From NCBI RefSeq assembly GCF_014217545.1, contig NZ_CP043178.1, positions 620,001-684,000 on the forward strand: a DNA stretch of 64,000 nucleotides, given 5' to 3'. Under the pieces are notes generated by a model. That model was not told where the DNA came from and did not search any database. It saw only the letters and a program-made list of their open reading frames with translations. Numbering within the stretch: position 1 is the stretch's first letter; the number at the start of each line of letters is the position of its first letter. The position numbers were made by a program, and so were the translations under genes. The DNA comes from Pseudarthrobacter sp. NBSH8. Its GTDB lineage: Bacteria > Actinomycetota > Actinomycetes > Actinomycetales > Micrococcaceae. Shown here one piece after another: positions 24,949-32,981 of the stretch.

Positions 24949-26217
24949 ATGACCACGCTCCCGAGCTCCGCCACCGTCTTGATCCCACCGGCAGTGATCC
25001 CACCGGCAATAGGCCACGATGCACCGGATCCGCAGGTGCTCACTCCAGAGCTCCTCAGGGCATGGGCCTGGCACAAGCAGGGCCTCGATGGCACACTGCT
25101 GGGCGCGGACGCCGCCGACGTGTTTGGCAGGGCCGGCTGGGCCCGTTCCGTCGGCGGAGCCAATCCCTACCTCACGCTCTTTGCCCGCGCCGGCACCAGC
25201 CGCGCGCAGGCGGATGCCGACGTCCTGTCGCTGAAAATCCATGAGCTGCCCACCGCCCGAGGCTGCACCTATGTGCTGGGACGGGATGACTTCGCGTGGG
25301 GCCTCCAGATCGGCCGGGACGCCGCCGTGGCGCCGTTCCGTGTGCTGGCAAGAATGGGCGTTGAGCGCGGCGAGATCACGCTCCTGGAGGAGGAAATCCT
25401 CCACGCCCTGGCCGAGGCTGGCAACCCACTGGACCCCAAACAGCTCAAGGACCTGCTGGGCGATTCGGTCCGGAACCTCGGCGAGGAGGGCAAGAAGAAA
25501 GGCGCCGCCACCACGTTGCCAACGGCACTGGGCCTCCTCCAAGCGGAGGGCCGGATCCGGCGCATACCCGCCAACGGACGGCTGGATCAGCAGCGCTACG
25601 GCTACACACTGTGGGGTCTGCCGCGCACCGCCATGGACGGCGACGCCGCGCGCAGCCTCCTGTTGCAGCGCTACCTCGGCTGGACTGGCGGTGCCACGGT
25701 CAAGCAGTCGCAATGGTTTACCGGGTTCACCCTGGCACACACCAAGGCGGCGTTGGCCGCCACCGGCGCGGTGGAGATTCCCACCGCCAACGGCGAGGTG
25801 CTGTGGGTGCTGCCCGACGACGTCGGACGGCTTGCGTCGTTCGAGGCGCCGGCCGAGGAACAGATTCAGCTGCTGGCCGGCACTGACTCGTTGGTACTGC
25901 TCCGCAGGAACTCGGGGGATCTCTTTGCCGAGCAGGACAAAGGAAAGCAGGTCCTGGGGTCCACGTTGGCGTTGCAGGCTGATCTGCCGGACCACCCCAT
26001 CTTCGACCGCGGCCGGATCATCGGACTGTGGCAATACGATCCCGGGAAATCACGGATTGCCTATTGGCTCTTTGACGGGGCCACACCCGCAGTATCCCGG
26101 CGCATCGCCGAGGTAGAGGCCTGGATCCGGGACGAACTGGGCGACTTCCGCTCGTTCAGCCTGGACTCGCCGGCCTCGCGCCAGGACAGGATCGACGCCC
26201 TGGATGCCGCCGGCTGA
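24949..26217 (+). CDS. Winged-helix DNA-binding protein, AlkZ/YcaQ-like (HTH_42)
   Basis: A 422-residue member of the HTH_42 superfamily, which includes the crosslink glycosylases AlkZ and YcaQ. The typical order is seen: an N-terminal helical winged segment (LTPELLRAWAWHKQGLDG), a central winged helix (about 145-225, PKQLKDLLGDSVRNL), a beta-barrel part and a C-terminal helix (VEAWIRDELGDF). The Gln-x-Gln or Gln-x-Asp catalytic motif expected in the N-terminal part of AlkZ proteins is replaced by GWARSVGGANPY. Glycosylase activity is therefore doubtful. The ATG is 3 bases after the glycosyltransferase stop codon, so it is in the same operon. Confidence 0.8.
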   Translation: MTTLPSSATVLIPPAVIPPAIGHDAPDPQVLTPELLRAWAWHKQGLDGTLLGADAADVFGRAGWARSVGGANPYLTLFARAGTSRAQADADVLSLKIHELPTARGCTYVLGRDDFAWGLQIGRDAAVAPFRVLARMGVERGEITLLEEEILHALAEAGNPLDPKQLKDLLGDSVRNLGEEGKKKGAATTLPTALGLLQAEGRIRRIPANGRLDQQRYGYTLWGLPRTAMDGDAARSLLLQRYLGWTGGATVKQSQWFTGFTLAHTKAALAATGAVEIPTANGEVLWVLPDDVGRLASFEAPAEEQIQLLAGTDSLVLLRRNSGDLFAEQDKGKQVLGSTLALQADLPDHPIFDRGRIIGLWQYDPGKSRIAYWLFDGATPAVSRRIAEVEAWIRDELGDFRSFSLDSPASRQDRIDALDAAG

Positions 26218-26292
26218 GCCGCGTGCAGGTCGGGTGAGAGAGGTGCAACCGGCCGGGACGTTTTCCGCCCACCCGGGCGGCACCCCGACGCC

Positions 26293-26799
26293 CTACAGCC
26301 TGCTGCGGTGCGCTGCGAAAAAGTCCCTGAGGACCGCTCCGCACTCCTTTTCCCGGACGCCGCCGTACACCTCAACCCAGTGGTTGAGCCGGCGCTCGCG
26401 GAGGACGTCGAACACCGAGCCCGCCGCTCCGGCCTTCTCATCCCAGGCGCCGAAAACCACGCGAGGAATCCTGGCCAGCACCACCGCGCCGGCGCACATG
26501 GCGCACGGTTCCAGGGTCACCACCAGTGTGCAGTCCGCCAGCCGCCAGCCATCCCCGGTGCCGCCGTCGAGCTTGGACAAGGCACGCAACCTGCCCGCAG
26601 CCTGGCGGATGGCCATCACCTCGGCGTGGGCGGTGGGGTCTCCCAACTCTTCCCGCTGGTTCCGTCCGGAACCCAGCACGGCGCCGTCGGGCCCTATCAC
26701 CACTGCGCCGATGGGCACGTCATCAGTGGCCAGGGCGCGCCGGGCTTCGTCGAGGGCAAGACCCATCCATTCGAGGTGGTTCTTTCCTACAGCGGCCAT
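26293..26799 (-). CDS. tadA: tRNA-specific adenosine deaminase TadA
   Basis: A 168-residue cytidine-deaminase-fold enzyme that converts A34 to inosine in tRNA-Arg(ACG), which is itself encoded at 42412-42485. The zinc and proton-shuttle motifs are His58-Ala-Glu60 and Pro98-Cys99-Ala-Met-Cys102. The C-terminal FDVLRERRLNHWVEVYGG and the helix ending DFFAAHR are typical of TadA. It is divergent from the PAP2 gene. Confidence 0.93.
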   Translation of the reverse strand: MAAVGKNHLEWMGLALDEARRALATDDVPIGAVVIGPDGAVLGSGRNQREELGDPTAHAEVMAIRQAAGRLRALSKLDGGTGDGWRLADCTLVVTLEPCAMCAGAVVLARIPRVVFGAWDEKAGAAGSVFDVLRERRLNHWVEVYGGVREKECGAVLRDFFAAHRSRL

Positions 26800-26860
26800 G
26801 GCTCAATGATAGTTTCGAGAGATATCCATCCTTGACACCCACCGACGCCAGGAGGAACTC

Positions 26861-27622
26861 GTGGACGGCGATACATTCAGGGGCCGTGTAGGCCAATGGT
26901 TCAAGCCGTATGCCGCCTTGTGGCTCACCATGCTGGTGGGTGGTGTGCTGGTGGTCATCTTGGCACTGCTGGGTGCTGAGGTCTACGACAACGTAGTGGA
27001 TGACGCAGGATTGACCTCGTTGGACCTGCCCGCGCTGGAGCTGTCGCAGAGCCTGCGGAACCCGGCACTGGATGCCGGGGTAACCGCTTTTACTAACATC
27101 GGCGGGGGCATCGGCATGCCCATCCTGGCCAGCTTACTGACCGGCTGGCTGACGTTCCTGAGCCGGACCTGGCGGCCGATCATCCTGGTGGGCGGGGCCG
27201 CGGCTGTCTCCACAGTGGCAACCACGGTGGGCAAGCGCCTGGTTGGCCGTACCCGCCCGGACCACTCCGAAGCGGTCCCGCCTTACGAGACTTCACCGTC
27301 CTTTCCCAGCGGCCACACCCTCAACACGACGGTGGTGATCGGTGTCGTGCTGTACGTCATGTGCCTCCAGTTCGAAATGCTGTGGGCGCGCATCACGGCC
27401 ATCAGCGCCGGGGTGATTTTCATCATCGCCATGGGCCTGAGCAGGGTGTTTCTGGGCCACCACTGGCTGACGGATGTGATGGCCGGCTGGTTCCTGGGCC
27501 TTGCCTGGGTGGGCATCGTGATCCTGGCGCACCGGCTGTTCCACGTGCTGCGGAAACGCGAGCACGCGGGCCCGGCACCGACGTTCGAACACCCCGTCCT
27601 GCGGGATGATCCGTCGAGCTGA
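26861..27622 (+). CDS. PAP2-family membrane phosphatase
   Basis: A 253-residue integral membrane lipid phosphatase with about six helices. All three PAP2 motifs are present: KRLVGRTRP near residue 127, PSGH near 148, and SRVFLGHHWLTDV near 193. The GTG start follows AGGAGG closely. Likely substrates are phosphatidic acid or undecaprenyl pyrophosphate, and the active site faces outward in such proteins. The C-terminal 25 residues form a polar cytoplasmic tail. Confidence 0.9.
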   Translation: MDGDTFRGRVGQWFKPYAALWLTMLVGGVLVVILALLGAEVYDNVVDDAGLTSLDLPALELSQSLRNPALDAGVTAFTNIGGGIGMPILASLLTGWLTFLSRTWRPIILVGGAAAVSTVATTVGKRLVGRTRPDHSEAVPPYETSPSFPSGHTLNTTVVIGVVLYVMCLQFEMLWARITAISAGVIFIIAMGLSRVFLGHHWLTDVMAGWFLGLAWVGIVILAHRLFHVLRKREHAGPAPTFEHPVLRDDPSS

Positions 27623-27664
27623 TTCCCGGCCGGAGGCTGCCCGCGTGGGTGATAGTTTTGACGC

Positions 27665-28315
27665 ATGCGCACTCTCGTTGTGGACCACCCGCTGGTCGCC
27701 CATAAGCTCACCGTCCTGCGGGACAAGAACACTCCGTCGCCGGTCTTCCGGCAGCTGACGGAAGAGCTGGTGACCCTCCTGGCCTACGAAGCCACCCGCG
27801 AGGTCCGCACCCAGCCGGTCACAATTGAGACGCCCGTCAGCACCACCGTGGGCACCGCTTTCACCAAGCCCACGCCGCTGGTGGTTCCCATCCTGCGCGC
27901 CGGGCTCGGCATGCTCGAGGGCATGACCAAACTGGTCCCCACCGCTGAGGTGGGTTTCCTGGGCATGGCCCGCGACGAGGAAACTCTGGACATCATCACC
28001 TACGCGGAGCGGCTCCCGGAAGACCTGACGGACCGGCAGATCTTTGTGCTGGATCCCATGCTTGCCACCGGCGGAACCCTGCGCGAAGCCATCAAGTTCC
28101 TGTTTAAGCGTGGCGCCTCAGACGTCACGTGCATCTGCCTCCTGGCCGCGCCGGAAGGCCTGGCCAAGCTCGAAGAGGAGCTTGCCGAAGCGAACGTTAC
28201 TATCGTGCTGGCGTCCATCGACGAACGGCTCGACGAGAAGTCCTACATTGTTCCGGGGCTCGGCGACGCCGGCGACCGCCTGTACGGCATTGCCGGCTTA
28301 CATCCCGGGCCGTGA
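27665..28315 (+). CDS. upp: Uracil phosphoribosyltransferase
   Basis: A 216-residue enzyme that makes UMP from uracil and PRPP for pyrimidine salvage. The PRPP loop reads [12 protein letters not shown], the flexible loop region is [14 protein letters not shown], and the uracil-binding segment [15 protein letters not shown] is near the C-terminus. The length and all blocks are normal for the family. An AT-rich TAGTTT lies about 6 bases upstream of the ATG, so the transcript could be leaderless. Confidence 0.96.
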   Translation: MRTLVVDHPLVAHKLTVLRDKNTPSPVFRQLTEELVTLLAYEATREVRTQPVTIETPVSTTVGTAFTKPTPLVVPILRAGLGMLEGMTKLVPTAEVGFLGMARDEETLDIITYAERLPEDLTDRQIFVLDPMLATGGTLREAIKFLFKRGASDVTCICLLAAPEGLAKLEEELAEANVTIVLASIDERLDEKSYIVPGLGDAGDRLYGIAGLHPGP

Positions 28316-28352
28316 CGCCTAAGCCCGTGGCGTGTAAGGCAAAATAGGCAGC

Positions 28353-29051
28353 ATGAACATCCCCACACCTGCCGCCACACGAACACCTGCCGCCACGCGA
28401 ACGCTGACCTGTCGTGCCGTCCTTTTCGATATGGACGGCACGCTGGTGGACTCCACGGCAGTGGTAGAAGAGGTATGGGGAGAATTCGCAGCCCGGTACG
28501 GTCTGGACATCGCCGAAATCCTGCGCACTTCGCACGGCATCCAGGCCGCGGATACGATGCGCCGGTTCGCACCGGCCGGAGCCGACGTTGTGGCGCTCAC
28601 TGCCGAACTCGGCGCCATGGAAAGGGTGCGGACTTCCGGTATCGTCGCGTTGCCTGGGGCTGCCGAGTTGCTTCGAAGCCTCCCGGCCGAGGCCGTGGCA
28701 CTGGTGACCTCAGCGGACAGGACCCTTGCAGACATCCGCATGGACGCCGCGGGACTCGCCATGCCAGCCACGGTCGTGACGGCGGAACTGGTCACACGGG
28801 GCAAGCCGCACCCGGAAGGGTATGTGAAGGCAGCCGGGCTGCTGGGCGTGCAGCCGGCGGATGCCCTTGTGTTCGAGGATGCACCCGCCGGAATCGCGGC
28901 CGGTGTTGCTGCGGGGATCCGGACTGTGGCCGTGGGCCCCAACACGGGCGAATTGCCGGCAGGAGTGCTCCACATCCCGGACTACCGTGCAGTGACAGTC
29001 TCCGTGGAACCGGACGCTGCGGGCCGGCAGATCATTTCTTTCCGGCTTTGA
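28353..29051 (+). CDS. HAD-superfamily phosphatase (beta-phosphoglucomutase/sugar phosphatase-like)
   Basis: A 232-residue HAD subfamily I hydrolase. Motif I is FDMDGTLVDS near residue 25, motif II is LVTSADR, the motif III lysine lies in GKPHPEGY, and motif IV is VFEDAPAG. The cap domain lies between motifs I and II as in DOG1/GppA-type sugar or glycerol phosphatases. The first residues repeat TPAATR twice because of an 18-base tandem duplication at 28365-28400. The phosphorylated substrate is unknown. Confidence 0.87.
   Translation: MNIPTPAATRTPAATRTLTCRAVLFDMDGTLVDSTAVVEEVWGEFAARYGLDIAEILRTSHGIQAADTMRRFAPAGADVVALTAELGAMERVRTSGIVALPGAAELLRSLPAEAVALVTSADRTLADIRMDAAGLAMPATVVTAELVTRGKPHPEGYVKAAGLLGVQPADALVFEDAPAGIAAGVAAGIRTVAVGPNTGELPAGVLHIPDYRAVTVSVEPDAAGRQIISFRL
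28365..28400 (+). repeat. 18-base tandem duplication at the HAD gene start
   Basis: Two adjacent copies (28365-28382 and 28383-28400) differ at one base and encode the repeated TPAATR near the N-terminus. They probably arose by slippage and do not touch the enzyme core. Confidence 0.75.
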
Positions 29052-29091
29052 CGCCTGCCTTTAACGCCGGCCCGGGGGGACTCGAGTCGGC

Positions 29092-29802
29092 CTAGTACCA
29101 GTTGTGCGACAGGTGGAAATTCAGGGCGCCGCACGGTGACTGGTAGCGCTCCTGGATGTAGTTCAGGCCCCAGTTGATCTGCGTGCGGTAGTTGGTGAGG
29201 TAGTCCCCGCCGGCGCTCGCCATCTTCTCAGCGGGCAACGACTGGACGATGCCGTATGCGCCGCTGCTGGCGTTGGTGGCCGTGGTGGTCCAGTCGGATT
29301 CCTTGGTCCACAGCGTCTGCAGGCACTGCATCTGGTCAGCGGACCAGCCGTAGGTCGCCAGTTGTCCGGCGGCGTAGGCTTGGGCTCCTGCGGGGTCGTT
29401 GACGGCCACAACAGGTGCCGGGACAGGCTCGGGAGCCGGTGCCGGGGCGGGTGCGGGTTCGGCAGCCTGGGGCGCTACGTTGATCTCGGCCGGTGCAGCT
29501 TCCGGCTCGGCCGGGGTCTGGATCTGGGCTGCTTCGAAGCTCAGCGTCGACTGGGCGCTGGCTTCTTCGGCGGACTGGTCCGCGCTGGCTGCAAGCGACG
29601 CGGATTCGGAAGCGTGTGCTGCGGCGCTGACGCCGACCAGGAGGGCGCAGGCCGTCGCAAACACGGCGACGCGCTGGCCCACGGAGGGAATCCGGGCCGC
29701 CTTGGACAGTGGGGACATAGCTGCACCGACGCGGGTCTGCTTGCGGTGGCTGCCGGACTTTGGGTCGCCCTGCGGGCGTGTTTCTACCTTGAATTCAGAC
29801 AT
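29092..29802 (-). CDS. Secreted lytic transglycosylase-like cell-wall protein
   Basis: A 236-residue exported protein. A basic cytoplasmic leader of about 40 residues precedes an export helix (RVAVFATACALLVGVSAAAHA). A long Ala/Pro/Glu linker (about 70-132) includes repeated Ala-Pro dipeptides. The C-terminal domain (about 140-236) resembles the aggregation-promoting-factor/SLT-like fold: WTKESDW contains the likely catalytic glutamate, followed by SSGAYGIVQSLPAEKM and INWGLNYIQERY. It probably cleaves peptidoglycan glycan strands. A ydaO-type c-di-AMP riboswitch lies in its leader, as known for actinobacterial cell-wall hydrolases. Confidence 0.87.
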   Translation of the reverse strand: MSEFKVETRPQGDPKSGSHRKQTRVGAAMSPLSKAARIPSVGQRVAVFATACALLVGVSAAAHASESASLAASADQSAEEASAQSTLSFEAAQIQTPAEPEAAPAEINVAPQAAEPAPAPAPAPEPVPAPVVAVNDPAGAQAYAAGQLATYGWSADQMQCLQTLWTKESDWTTTATNASSGAYGIVQSLPAEKMASAGGDYLTNYRTQINWGLNYIQERYQSPCGALNFHLSHNWY

Positions 29803-29817
29803 GATGGATCGCCTCTC

Positions 29818-29972
29818 ACACCTGCGGAGTTAGCTGTCGGGTTCGGATGAGGGCATCCGGCCACACGGCACAATCACGTGTTGACTTAACCCCAAAGGGC
29901 TCTTGGTGCCCGGGACGGTGGGTCCCCCGCCTCTGCCTCTGAAAACGGAATCCGGGAAGCGGCAGAGCTTGG
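29818..29972 (-). promoter_or_regulatory. c-di-AMP riboswitch (ydaO-yuaA class)
   Basis: The minus-strand leader of the transglycosylase gene carries the conserved blocks of this class in order. They are a CTCTGCC/GGCAGAG helix, GCGGGGGACCC, TTTGGGGTTAAGTC, and the 3' block beginning CCGAACCCGACAGC and ending CTAACTCCGCAGG. The aptamer ends about 16 bases before the start codon. In Actinobacteria this class represses resuscitation-factor and lytic enzyme genes when c-di-AMP is high. Stated bounds are approximate. Confidence 0.87.
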
Positions 29973-30060
29973 CGTCATCCGGATATGCGGCCCAATCGGG
30001 ATCCGCACCTTTTCTACGGTACAGGAGCTGGACGCTTAAGTCTCATTTTGGTAACAGGAG

Positions 30061-31614
30061 TCACGACGATGGCGTGTCGCCTTGCGGCATTCGGGATTCG
30101 GCTGCGCGGGCCGCGGCACCGGCAGGAAAGTGTAGGGCGAACTCTGTCCGCCCGGCCCGCGATGTCACTGCCACGCTCCCGCCGTGGGCCTCCATGATGG
30201 ACTGGACAATGGACAGGCCCAGGCCGCTGGTGCCCTCCGACGCCCCGGCGCCCGAGGCCGGTGCCGTGGCCTTGCGGGCCGCGTCTGCGCGGGCAAACCG
30301 GGAGAAAACGTGGTCCACGAACTCCGCAGGGATGCCGCCGCCGTCGTCCGTTACCGTCACCACCGCGGCGCCATCGTCAGACTTCGTGACAGCGGTGACC
30401 ACTGTGGTTCCGGGTGGCGTGTGCTTGCGCGCATTGGAGAGCAGGTTGACCAGCACCTGACGCAGTTGGGAAGCATCACCGGTGACGGCGAGCGGTTCGT
30501 CAGGCAGTTCAAGGCGCCAGCGGTGGTCCGGAGCTATGACTTTCTCGTCACTGACGGTTTCGATCACGAGTTGAGTGAGATCAACTTCGCTGAGCTTAAG
30601 GGGCTGTCCCTCATCGAGACGGGCCAGCAGGAGCAGGTCCTCCACCAGGGTGGTCATGCGCTCGGACTGGCTCTGGACACGGGCCAGGGACTTCCGACCG
30701 TCCGGTGTGAAGTCCTCGGTCATCCGCATCAGCTCCGTGTATCCGCGGATGGCGGTAAGCGGCGTGCGCAGTTCGTGGGACGCGTCTGCAACGAACTGCC
30801 GCACTTTGGTCTCGCTCCGCTGCCGCGCCTCGAGGGCACTGGCCACGTTGTCCAGCATCAGGTTGAGGGCGTGCCCTACGCTGCCCACTTCGGTTCCGGG
30901 GTTGGAGTTCGACGCCGGGACGCGCACCGCGAGTGCCACCTCGCCCGCGTCCAGCGGGAGCCGGGCCACCCGGGTTGCCACCTCGGAAAGCTGCTCCAAC
31001 GGCTTCATGGTGCGCCGGATGAGCACGGTTCCTGCCAGCCCGATCAGCGCCAGGCCGCCAAGGGAAACGAACACAAAAGTCCAGACCAGCGACGCCAGCG
31101 TGCTCTCCTTGGCAGCGAGCGGAAGTCCCGTGACCAGGACATCGCCGTAGCCGGTTTCCACGGCCACAATCCGGTAATCCCCGTGGGACAGCGAACGGTC
31201 CACAGGAAAGCCGTTCCGGGTCAGCGCCATTAGGGTTTGCTTGTCTTCCGCGTCGAGCGCCAGGCGTGTTGTGTCCGAGTTCAGGAAGCCGCCGCTGGGG
31301 ATCTGGCTGTCCAGAATCCGTGCATTCAGCGTTCCCACGCTCTGCCCGCGGGCGTCGAGCGGGTCTGTCCGGCCGTTGAATCCGCCCAGGCCCGGACGGC
31401 CAGGACCGTTCGAAAGTTTGGCTGCCTGGCTCAGTTGTTCATCCAGCTGGCCGGTCAGAAAGGAGTCCATGGAAGCGTAACTGAACAGGCCCACGGCGCC
31501 GCAGATGGCAACCAGCAGCGCCATGGCCAAGAGGATCAGTCGCGTGCGCAGATGCCACGTGTCAGGTTTCAGCCAGCTCCGGGCCGGTGTTGGGGTTGCT
31601 CGCGGTGAGGACAC
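30061..31614 (-). CDS. Two-component sensor histidine kinase
   Basis: A 517-residue kinase. The first membrane helix (LILLAMALLVAICGAVGLFSY) is followed by an extracytoplasmic sensor of about 120 residues, a second helix (VWTFVFVSLGGLALIGLAGTVLI) and a HAMP linker. The phospho-acceptor is His280 in DASHELRTPLTAIRGY. The N box is VNLLSNARKH, and the ATP-lid boxes are VTDDGGGIP and GTSGLGLSIVQ. It starts with GTG 3 bases after the response regulator stop codon, so the two form one operon. The signal is unknown. Confidence 0.95.
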   Translation of the reverse strand: MSSPRATPTPARSWLKPDTWHLRTRLILLAMALLVAICGAVGLFSYASMDSFLTGQLDEQLSQAAKLSNGPGRPGLGGFNGRTDPLDARGQSVGTLNARILDSQIPSGGFLNSDTTRLALDAEDKQTLMALTRNGFPVDRSLSHGDYRIVAVETGYGDVLVTGLPLAAKESTLASLVWTFVFVSLGGLALIGLAGTVLIRRTMKPLEQLSEVATRVARLPLDAGEVALAVRVPASNSNPGTEVGSVGHALNLMLDNVASALEARQRSETKVRQFVADASHELRTPLTAIRGYTELMRMTEDFTPDGRKSLARVQSQSERMTTLVEDLLLLARLDEGQPLKLSEVDLTQLVIETVSDEKVIAPDHRWRLELPDEPLAVTGDASQLRQVLVNLLSNARKHTPPGTTVVTAVTKSDDGAAVVTVTDDGGGIPAEFVDHVFSRFARADAARKATAPASGAGASEGTSGLGLSIVQSIMEAHGGSVAVTSRAGRTEFALHFPAGAAARAAESRMPQGDTPSS

Positions 31615-31617
31615 GGC

Positions 31618-32358
31618 CTAGTCCGCCGGCTTGATGACGTATCCGGCGCCGCGCACAGTGTGGATCATGGGCGGATGTACGGCATCCACTTTCTTTCGCA
31701 GATATGAGATGTAGAGTTCCACGATGTTGGCCTGGCCGCCGAAGTCGTAGTTCCAGACGCGGTCAAGGATCTGGGCCTTGCTGATGACGCGTTTGGGGTT
31801 CTCCATGAGATACCGGAGCAGTTCGAACTGGGTGGCCGTGAGCTGGAGGTCATCGCCCGCACGGGTCACTTCGCGGGTGTCGATGTTGAGGACAAGATCG
31901 CCCACCACAAGTTCGGCTGTGTCCATCGCGGCAACGCCGGACCGTTGGACCAGGCGGTGCAGCCGCAGCAGGACCTCCTCCATGCTGAACGGCTTGGTCA
32001 CGTAGTCGTCCCCGCCGGCCGCGAGGCCCAGGATCCTGTCCTGGACGGCGTCCTTGGCGGTCAGGAAAAGGGCAGGCACCTCTGGGGCGAAGGCGCGGAT
32101 CCTGCCCAGCAGCTCAACGCCGTCGAAGCCCGGCAGCATCACGTCCAGCACCAGGACGTCCGGGCGGAACTCCTTGGCGAGCTTCACGGCCTCGGGGCCA
32201 TCGGCGGCAACGGCAACAGACCAGCCGGCCATGCGCAGCCCCATGCTCATCAGTTCGGAGAGGCTGGGTTCGTCGTCAACCACCAGGGCACGGATGGGGG
32301 AGCCGTCCGGGTGGGTCAGCTGCGGGAGGTTGTTGGTCATGGAGTGCGAAGTGGCCAT
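31618..32358 (-). CDS. OmpR-family response regulator
   Basis: A 246-residue regulator. The receiver domain has an acidic pocket (VVDDE), the phospho-acceptor Asp72 in VLDVMLPG, the conserved Thr in FLTAKD and Lys in TKPF. The C-terminal winged helix (LTATQFELLRYLMENP to VRGAGYVIKP) is complete. A GGAGA lies upstream of the ATG. It works with the kinase encoded directly downstream. The domain order and sequence resemble TrcR/TcrX-type actinobacterial regulators; target genes cannot be read here, but the paired sites at 32698-32759 are candidates. Confidence 0.95.
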   Translation of the reverse strand: MATSHSMTNNLPQLTHPDGSPIRALVVDDEPSLSELMSMGLRMAGWSVAVAADGPEAVKLAKEFRPDVLVLDVMLPGFDGVELLGRIRAFAPEVPALFLTAKDAVQDRILGLAAGGDDYVTKPFSMEEVLLRLHRLVQRSGVAAMDTAELVVGDLVLNIDTREVTRAGDDLQLTATQFELLRYLMENPKRVISKAQILDRVWNYDFGGQANIVELYISYLRKKVDAVHPPMIHTVRGAGYVIKPAD

Positions 32359-32697
32359 GGGACAACTCTCCGATCATTCGGTTAGCCCGCGCTATGGGGT
32401 TCCTGTGCGCACGCTGTGAATCCCAGCGTAGCGAGCTGAGTGATCAGGGATGGGTGCAGATAATGGGCGGGCCGGAGCCGTTTCCGCTGGACAGGCGGCA
32501 AAAGGCAGCAAGCAATTTCAGCAAGCCATGCCGCAGTGAATTTCAAGGGCTTAAAACCGCGAGTGGACGAAGATTGTTCGCCACGAGGGGCTATTTGCGC
32601 ACCCTTGACGGACAACAACCGCCATTTTGTCGTCATATCAGAATGGTGATCCATGACACAAATCCGTATTCTGTCTCACTATGCGGAACAAAGCACC

Positions 32698-32726
32698 CAT
32701 TGTTACTTGCAAGTTCTCATTGTTAC
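32698..32726 (+). promoter_or_regulatory. Direct repeat CATTGTTAC (two copies, 20-base period)
   Basis: CATTGTTAC occurs at 32698-32706 and 32718-32726, each followed by a similar TTGCA-like tail. Two helical turns separate the copies, as for tandem OmpR-type sites. It could be bound by the response regulator or by the orphan winged-helix protein. Confidence 0.4.
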
Positions 32727-32736
32727 GTTGCACACT

Positions 32737-32759
32737 TTGAGTTGTGAACAAGAACTCAA
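32737..32759. promoter_or_regulatory. Inverted repeat TTGAGTT-N9-AACTCAA
   Basis: A perfect 7-base inverted repeat with a 9-base spacer lies 11 bases after the direct repeats. It is a candidate dimer binding site upstream of the orphan winged-helix gene. Confidence 0.4.
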
Positions 32760-32981
32760 CAGCACCTGCAGCCGCAGAATATTGGCCCAGCACATCCGCT
32801 GCTGCCGATATGCGCTGTTGTCGAATGCACGCCTGACCTTCAGACCCCACGAAGTTCCTAGGCATTCGCCCCCAAGCCCAGCGCCCCCAAGCCCAGCGTA
32901 GGGCGCCCTCCCCAGATCTCATTGCGGGGAAATTCAGCATTCGAGCCGCGATGACGGCCATTCACATTGAGGTAAGCATTC

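Larger units (their letters stand above)
32359..32981. other. 623-base AT-rich regulatory region
   Basis: This is the largest gene-free stretch in the window, and the part at about 32580-32830 is much richer in A+T than its surroundings. It lies between the divergent response regulator and orphan DNA-binding protein genes. It contains a 9-base direct repeat at 20-base spacing and a perfect inverted repeat, listed separately. No open frame in it has convincing codon use or a Shine-Dalgarno. CCCCCAAGCCCAGCG is repeated in tandem near 32870-32898. Confidence 0.6.

Noticed and set aside
23935..26034. 699-codon minus-strand frame opposite the glycosyltransferase and AlkZ-like genes
   Set aside because: It spans the boundary of two good plus-strand genes, and its composition is that of a reverse complement.
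32382..32961. Small frames in the AT-rich region upstream of the orphan regulator
   Set aside because: They have neither ribosome sites nor codon use like the neighbours; the stretch is better explained as a regulatory region.
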